Shown here one piece after another: positions 60,456 through 64,000 of a stretch of 64,000 nucleotides of DNA. Every line of letters begins with the position of its first letter. The first letter of the stretch is position 1. The stretch is from UBA7446 sp965657545 (GTDB lineage: Bacteria; Bacteroidota; Bacteroidia; Flavobacteriales; Flavobacteriaceae), in the NCBI GenBank assembly GCA_965657545.1, contig CBFHOG010000002.1:62001-126000 (forward strand). Direction: 5' to 3'. A program made the position numbers and the translations under genes. The notes beneath the pieces were generated by a model. The model was not told where the DNA came from. It saw only the letters and a program-made list of their open reading frames with translations, and searched no databases.

Positions 60456-62370
60456 ACTTACAGCTCTTTTGTGCCTTTTTGGGTTGGTTGCAAAAAGTCA
60501 AGTACAGCAATTAGACGAAGTCGTACTGAGTGCGCAACGGCTGAAAAGCGAAATTCAACCGCTAAGCGCAAGCATTATTAGGGATACGCTAAACCCCACA
60601 CTCACGCAAGAAGTCGGGGGGCTTTTACAGCAAATTCCCAGTTTGTTTGTTAGCAGTCAGCAGAACTTTACGCAAGACACGCGTATATCCATCCGCGGAT
60701 TTGGGGCTCGTGCTACATTTGGCATTCGGGGTATTAAAGTGTTGTTAGATGGAATTCCAATTACCACTCCAGACGGACAAACGCAATTGGATCATATTCC
60801 TTTATCGCAATTAGGCAGTATTGAAGTACTTCGTGGACTATCAAGCGGTTTATATGGAAATGCATCTGGCGGCGTAATTTCATTACAAAGTGCTCCAATC
60901 ATTTCAGCAACTGATATATCCGTTACACTTGGGGATTTTGAGTCACAATCGTTAGCGGCAACATGGAGTAAGGCGCAAGAAAAAAATCGCTTTCGTGCTA
61001 TCGTATCGCATCAAAAGCAAAAAGGATATCGACAATGGAGTGCCTATGAAAACACCCTTATTTCCCTGACTAATGAAACCGATTTAAACAACGAGAAAAC
61101 ACTAAAAATCGACTATTCATTATTCCATAGTCCATTTGCATACGACGCAGGAGGTCTTACCCTTGAGCAAGTAGGTGAAAATCGCAAGCAAGCCCGCGAG
61201 GCAAACATAACATATGCTGCTGGAGAACAAGTACAACAACATCAAATCAGCGCTAAACTCAAAACCAAAAATTGGGTTTCGTATGCGTTCTACACCCGTA
61301 GAATATTAGATGCACGATTACCCTTTGTTTTCGGAGGGCAAATAGATTTAGGACGCGATTATTTTGGATTGGGGACACAAACCTCTGGCACCAACAACAA
61401 GTGGCTTTGGCAATATGGAATAGAAAGCACCGCACAACATGATGCCCGAAAGCGATTTAAAAATAATAGCGGTAAAAAGGGCACAAAAACACTCCACCAG
61501 AACGAACGTTTTTATAATATTGGCACTTATGGCATTGCAGAGTATGCCTATTTGGGCTGGCGCTTTCGAACTGCCCTACGTGCAGATCTACATCAAATAA
61601 CATTAACCGACTTTTTGGGTACAAATACTGGGAAAAAGAATTTGGCAGCGATATCGCCCATGGTAGCGTTACATAAAAAGTTAAGCACTGAACTTAGTAG
61701 CTATTTGCGTTGGGGCACGGCTTTTGAAACCCCGTCACTCAATGAGCTTTCTGCAAATCCCTCTGGTGAAACGGGTTTTAACAACGCATTAGAACCTCAA
61801 AAATCATCAGAAACAGAACTTGGACTTTCGTTTAAAAAAAGGAAGTTTGACGCATTTTTGACCGTCTTTCATACCAAAACAAAAAACGAAATATCACCCT
61901 ATGAACTTGAGGCTTTTCCCAACCAAAATTTTTATAGGAATATCGGAACAACTACACGAAAAGGCATTGAGTTTGAAGGGAATTGGCGGCTTATTTCATC
62001 TGGAAATCTTACTTTTTCATATAGCCATGGAAGCTATCAAACCGAAACCAAAAAAGAACTTCCAAACGTTCCAAAAAATCAATTTGCAACAACTTGGAAA
62101 CAACAACTTGGAAAAACAAAACTTTCCATTCTTACAAGACATATTGGAAAAAGATTTGCCGATAGTGAAAACACAATACAAGTACCACAATTTTGGACAG
62201 CCGACCTAACGCTTCAAAGTACATGGCAAAATGTATTGCTTACACTGGGAGTAAACAATATCACCAACACCTATTTTTTTGATAACATCCGTATCAATGC
62301 CTTTGGTGGACGTTACTATGAGCCTGCGGCAACCAGGCAGGTGTTTGTTCGATTTGTTTTATCCATATAA
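60448..62370 (+). CDS. TonB-dependent outer-membrane receptor
   Basis: 640 residues with a signal peptide (LTALLCLFGLVAKSQ), a TonB-box-like LDEVVLSA, a plug domain (ISIRGFGARATFGIRGIKVL and GLSSGLYGNASGGVISL) and a 22-strand barrel ending in RQVFVRFVLSI. The smaller size and lack of a carboxypeptidase-like N-terminal domain place it with siderophore/small-molecule receptors rather than SusC. Substrate unknown. Confidence 0.92.
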   Translation: MLRLTALLCLFGLVAKSQVQQLDEVVLSAQRLKSEIQPLSASIIRDTLNPTLTQEVGGLLQQIPSLFVSSQQNFTQDTRISIRGFGARATFGIRGIKVLLDGIPITTPDGQTQLDHIPLSQLGSIEVLRGLSSGLYGNASGGVISLQSAPIISATDISVTLGDFESQSLAATWSKAQEKNRFRAIVSHQKQKGYRQWSAYENTLISLTNETDLNNEKTLKIDYSLFHSPFAYDAGGLTLEQVGENRKQAREANITYAAGEQVQQHQISAKLKTKNWVSYAFYTRRILDARLPFVFGGQIDLGRDYFGLGTQTSGTNNKWLWQYGIESTAQHDARKRFKNNSGKKGTKTLHQNERFYNIGTYGIAEYAYLGWRFRTALRADLHQITLTDFLGTNTGKKNLAAISPMVALHKKLSTELSSYLRWGTAFETPSLNELSANPSGETGFNNALEPQKSSETELGLSFKKRKFDAFLTVFHTKTKNEISPYELEAFPNQNFYRNIGTTTRKGIEFEGNWRLISSGNLTFSYSHGSYQTETKKELPNVPKNQFATTWKQQLGKTKLSILTRHIGKRFADSENTIQVPQFWTADLTLQSTWQNVLLTLGVNNITNTYFFDNIRINAFGGRYYEPAATRQVFVRFVLSI

Positions 62371-62403
62371 TTTTGAATATCTTGAACAAAAATTAGTTTT
62401 AAA

Positions 62404-63525
62404 ATGAAACACCTCTTTCCTGCTGTTATATTGCTCATATTTACTCAGGTGTCTTGTGCGCAAGTAGAAAACACACCTCCCCTTAAAACACCAACTTCGA
62501 AAAACTATGCTTTAGAACTTGTAGTCCCTGATGTAGAAATTCCGTGGGGCATGGTGTTTTTGCCTAACGGCAGTTTACTCTATACCGAAAAAGAAGGAAA
62601 GCTTATTCGTTTTCAATATGGTAAAAAGAAAGAGATTTCTGGACTTCCTACTACATATGTCCGCGGGCAAGGCGGCTTAATGGGCTTGGCACTTCATCCA
62701 GATTTTGAGCAAAACAATCGTATTTATTTTGCTATGGCAACACCAAATGAAGATGCCTCAGGCGGAAATACAGGAATTTACGCGGCAACGCTTTTAGGAA
62801 ATGCACTGAAAGACGTAAAGATGTTGTATAAAGCTGAACCAAATACTAAAAAGGGGCAGCATTTTGGATCAAGAATTGTTTTTGACAAAGATGGATACTT
62901 GTACTTTTCTGTTGGAGACAGAGGAAATCGCGATGAGAACCCTCAAGATATTACGCGTGATAATGGTAAAATTTACCGCTTGAATGCTGATGGAAGTATT
63001 CCTGAAGACAATCCATTTGTTGGAGTTGAAGGCGCAAAAGAAGCCATTTATTCCTATGGGCATCGCAATCCACAAGGGCTAACAATTCACCCCGAAACCG
63101 GCGCTGTATGGGAACATGAACATGGACCTCGTGGCGGAGATGAAATAAATATTATTGAAGCTGGAAAAAATTACGGTTGGCCAAAAATTACCTATGGAAA
63201 AAACTATTCAGGAACTTCAATAACTAAAAATCGTTCGCTTCCGGGCATGGAACAACCCTTTTACTATTGGGTGCCTTCTATTGCTGTTTCTGGAATGGCG
63301 TTTGTTACTGGTAATAAATATCCCGAATGGAAAGGTAATTTGCTCGTAGGCTCATTAAAAAAAACCTATCTGGAACGACTTATTATTAAGAACAATAAGG
63401 TTATTGCACGTGAAAAAATAGCCGACGAGATTGGTAGGGTTCGCGATGTGATTATAGGACCTTATGGATATATTCATATTGCGGTAGAGTTTGAGGGAAT
63501 TTATCGAATAAAACCTTTAAAATAA
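62404..63525 (+). CDS. PQQ-dependent sugar dehydrogenase-like (YliI/GDH family)
   Basis: 373 residues with a signal ending in QVSC-AQ (Cys18, possible lipoprotein). Six-blade propeller pattern: EIPWGMVFLPNGSLLYTEKE, GQGGLMGLALHPDF, YLYFSVGDRGNR, GHRNPQGLTIHPETG, HGPRGGDEIN. This is the soluble aldose sugar dehydrogenase family, which needs PQQ and calcium. It probably oxidises aldoses in the periplasm. It lies 33 bases after the TonB receptor on the same strand. Confidence 0.92.
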   Translation: MKHLFPAVILLIFTQVSCAQVENTPPLKTPTSKNYALELVVPDVEIPWGMVFLPNGSLLYTEKEGKLIRFQYGKKKEISGLPTTYVRGQGGLMGLALHPDFEQNNRIYFAMATPNEDASGGNTGIYAATLLGNALKDVKMLYKAEPNTKKGQHFGSRIVFDKDGYLYFSVGDRGNRDENPQDITRDNGKIYRLNADGSIPEDNPFVGVEGAKEAIYSYGHRNPQGLTIHPETGAVWEHEHGPRGGDEINIIEAGKNYGWPKITYGKNYSGTSITKNRSLPGMEQPFYYWVPSIAVSGMAFVTGNKYPEWKGNLLVGSLKKTYLERLIIKNNKVIAREKIADEIGRVRDVIIGPYGYIHIAVEFEGIYRIKPLK

Positions 63526-63548
63526 AAAAACGGCTCCGAAGAGCCGTT
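63526..63548 (-). terminator. Terminator of the 25-codon ORF transcript
   Basis: AACGGCTC-TTCG-GAGCCGTT (8 bp, TTCG loop on the minus strand) followed by a run of T on the minus strand. The plus-strand side has a much weaker T run, so it mainly serves minus-strand RNA, though it may stop both. Confidence 0.8.
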
Positions 63549-63569
63549 ATGGAATAAATAAACTTGGGT

Positions 63570-63647
63570 TTATTTTTTGTCTTCTGCAAGCATAGCTGCA
63601 GCGTGACCTTGGTTGTGAGCTAATGCTACCATAATCTTATCGTCCAT
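63570..63647 (-). CDS. Candidate 25-residue small protein
   Basis: The reading frame is MDDKIMVALAHNQGHAAAM then LAEDKK, ending TAA, followed 22 bases on by a strong minus-strand terminator. It is Ala/His/Lys/Asp-rich, has no signal or membrane helix, and does not overlap another gene. Upstream are about 180 bases of non-coding DNA with stem-loops. I do not recognise it. It could be a small protein or a leader-type peptide of a structured RNA. Confidence 0.5.
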   Translation of the reverse strand: MDDKIMVALAHNQGHAAAMLAEDKK

Positions 63648-63828
63648 AATTTCTATTATTTTGACGTTAAACTTATGTAACGCTTGATCCGGGTGCGTTC
63701 TCTCCACCCGCGACTATATTATAATACCCAGTCCACACGGGTCATATAAAACGTGAATTAAGCAATTCACATCTTAAATATACAAAAATATTTTTATAAT
63801 TAAATGGTATGTTAAAACTTAATGTTAT
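63648..63828 (-). ncRNA. Candidate structured leader RNA upstream of the 25-codon ORF
   Basis: On the minus strand three hairpins can be formed in order: GTGAATT/AATTCAC (63753-63770), a two-part stem ACCCG/CGGGT with inner GACT/AGTC (63706-63742), and CGTTA/TAACG (63665-63682). A second stem, CGGGTG/CACCCG (63690-63710), shares bases with the two-part stem, so the two cannot form together. That is the layout of a switching RNA. I cannot match it to a known riboswitch family. Confidence 0.4.
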
Positions 63829-64000
63829 TTATGGGCGTGCCAAAAAGCGATGAATATCATTTACCATTTCTTTATTCCCACAATAAAAAGGTGTTTTTTG
63901 GTGCAATTGGCTAGGCTCAATTTCTAATATTCTTTTTTCACCATTGGATGCGGAGCCTCCAGCTTGCTCTGCAATAAAAGCTATTGGATTGCACTCGTAT
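63829..64000 (-). CDS. fbp: Fructose-1,6-bisphosphatase class I, C-terminal end (partial)
   Basis: 57 codons to the TAA at 63829-63831; the rest lies beyond the window. It reads YECNPIAFIAEQAGGSASNG, then RILEIEPSQLHQKTPFYCGN and a C-terminal RFLARP, the classic class I FBPase C-terminus. It makes fructose-6-phosphate in gluconeogenesis. Its stop precedes the structured leader, so the small ORF downstream could be transcribed from its own promoter or from fbp. Confidence 0.93.
   Translation of the reverse strand, partial: YECNPIAFIAEQAGGSASNGEKRILEIEPSQLHQKTPFYCGNKEMVNDIHRFLARP

Overview
The window is about 64 kb of AT-rich bacterial chromosome from a member of the Bacteroidota, almost certainly family Flavobacteriaceae. 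The evidence is a complete gldK-gldL-gldM-gldN cluster (gliding motility and type IX secretion, T9SS), a giant cell-surface protein ending in a gliding-type T9SS sorting domain with its PorP/SprF partner, promoters of the Bacteroidota type (TAnnTTTG at -7), general absence of Shine-Dalgarno sequences, a DnaE polymerase fused to its proofreading exonuclease, an S16 protein with an Ala/Glu tail, and a class II HMG-CoA reductase. Nearly all of it is core chromosome. I see no insertion sequence, prophage, CRISPR array or integrase.

Layout. 1-13.1 kb (+): the 3' 12 kb of a giant repeat adhesin (its start lies before the window) and a PorP/SprF-like outer-membrane protein. 13.1-15.7 kb (-): a MORN/retropepsin-like gene broken by one in-frame TGA, a 64-residue protein and an FAD-dependent oxidoreductase. 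15.7-24 kb (-): gldN, gldM, gldL, gldK, an arginase-fold protein that has lost metal ligands, and topA. 24.1-31.9 kb (+): two YeeE/YedE half-transporters, miaB, a sigma-54 activator without a receiver domain, lptE, a TPR-like protein, secG, groES-groEL and a GAF protein. 31.9-38.9 kb (+): purH and the rod-shape operon mreB-mreC-mreD-mrdA-rodA. 38.9-41.1 kb (-): a tail-specific protease. 41.2-45.7 kb (+): surE, a small membrane protein, lpxB, an NlpC/P60 lipoprotein and comEC. 45.7-48.7 kb (-): a thioredoxin-fold protein, a POT peptide transporter and a secreted HExxH protein. 48.9-51.2 kb (+): HMG-CoA reductase and a GHMP kinase. 51.1-54.7 kb: a LytS-type histidine kinase (-), an MscS channel (+), a DUF983 protein (-), tRNA-Asp (-) and trxA (-). 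54.8-59.1 kb (-): dnaE. 59.2-63.5 kb (+): rpsP, rimM, a TonB-dependent receptor and a PQQ-type sugar dehydrogenase. 63.5-64 kb (-): a 25-codon ORF with its own terminator and a structured leader, then the 3' end of a class I fructose-1,6-bisphosphatase.

How the genes work together. The Gld proteins form the T9SS motor and periplasmic ring that exports and moves large surface adhesins. The giant protein at the left edge carries the matching C-terminal signal and sits beside a PorP/SprF-type partner. The mre-mrdA-rodA set makes the elongation machinery. lptE and lpxB serve lipopolysaccharide transport and lipid A synthesis. HMG-CoA reductase and the GHMP kinase point to the mevalonate route.

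The parts most worth a second look are: a well-spaced -24/-12 (sigma-54) promoter before groESL, only a few kilobases from a sigma-54 activator that lacks a sensor domain and whose operon is preceded by a TGACA/TGTCA palindrome; the tiny ORF with mutually exclusive leader helices downstream of fbp; the TGA-interrupted MORN/retropepsin gene; the degenerate arginase-fold protein between topA and gldK; and a strong plus-strand terminator with no recognised gene in front of it near 52.4 kb.
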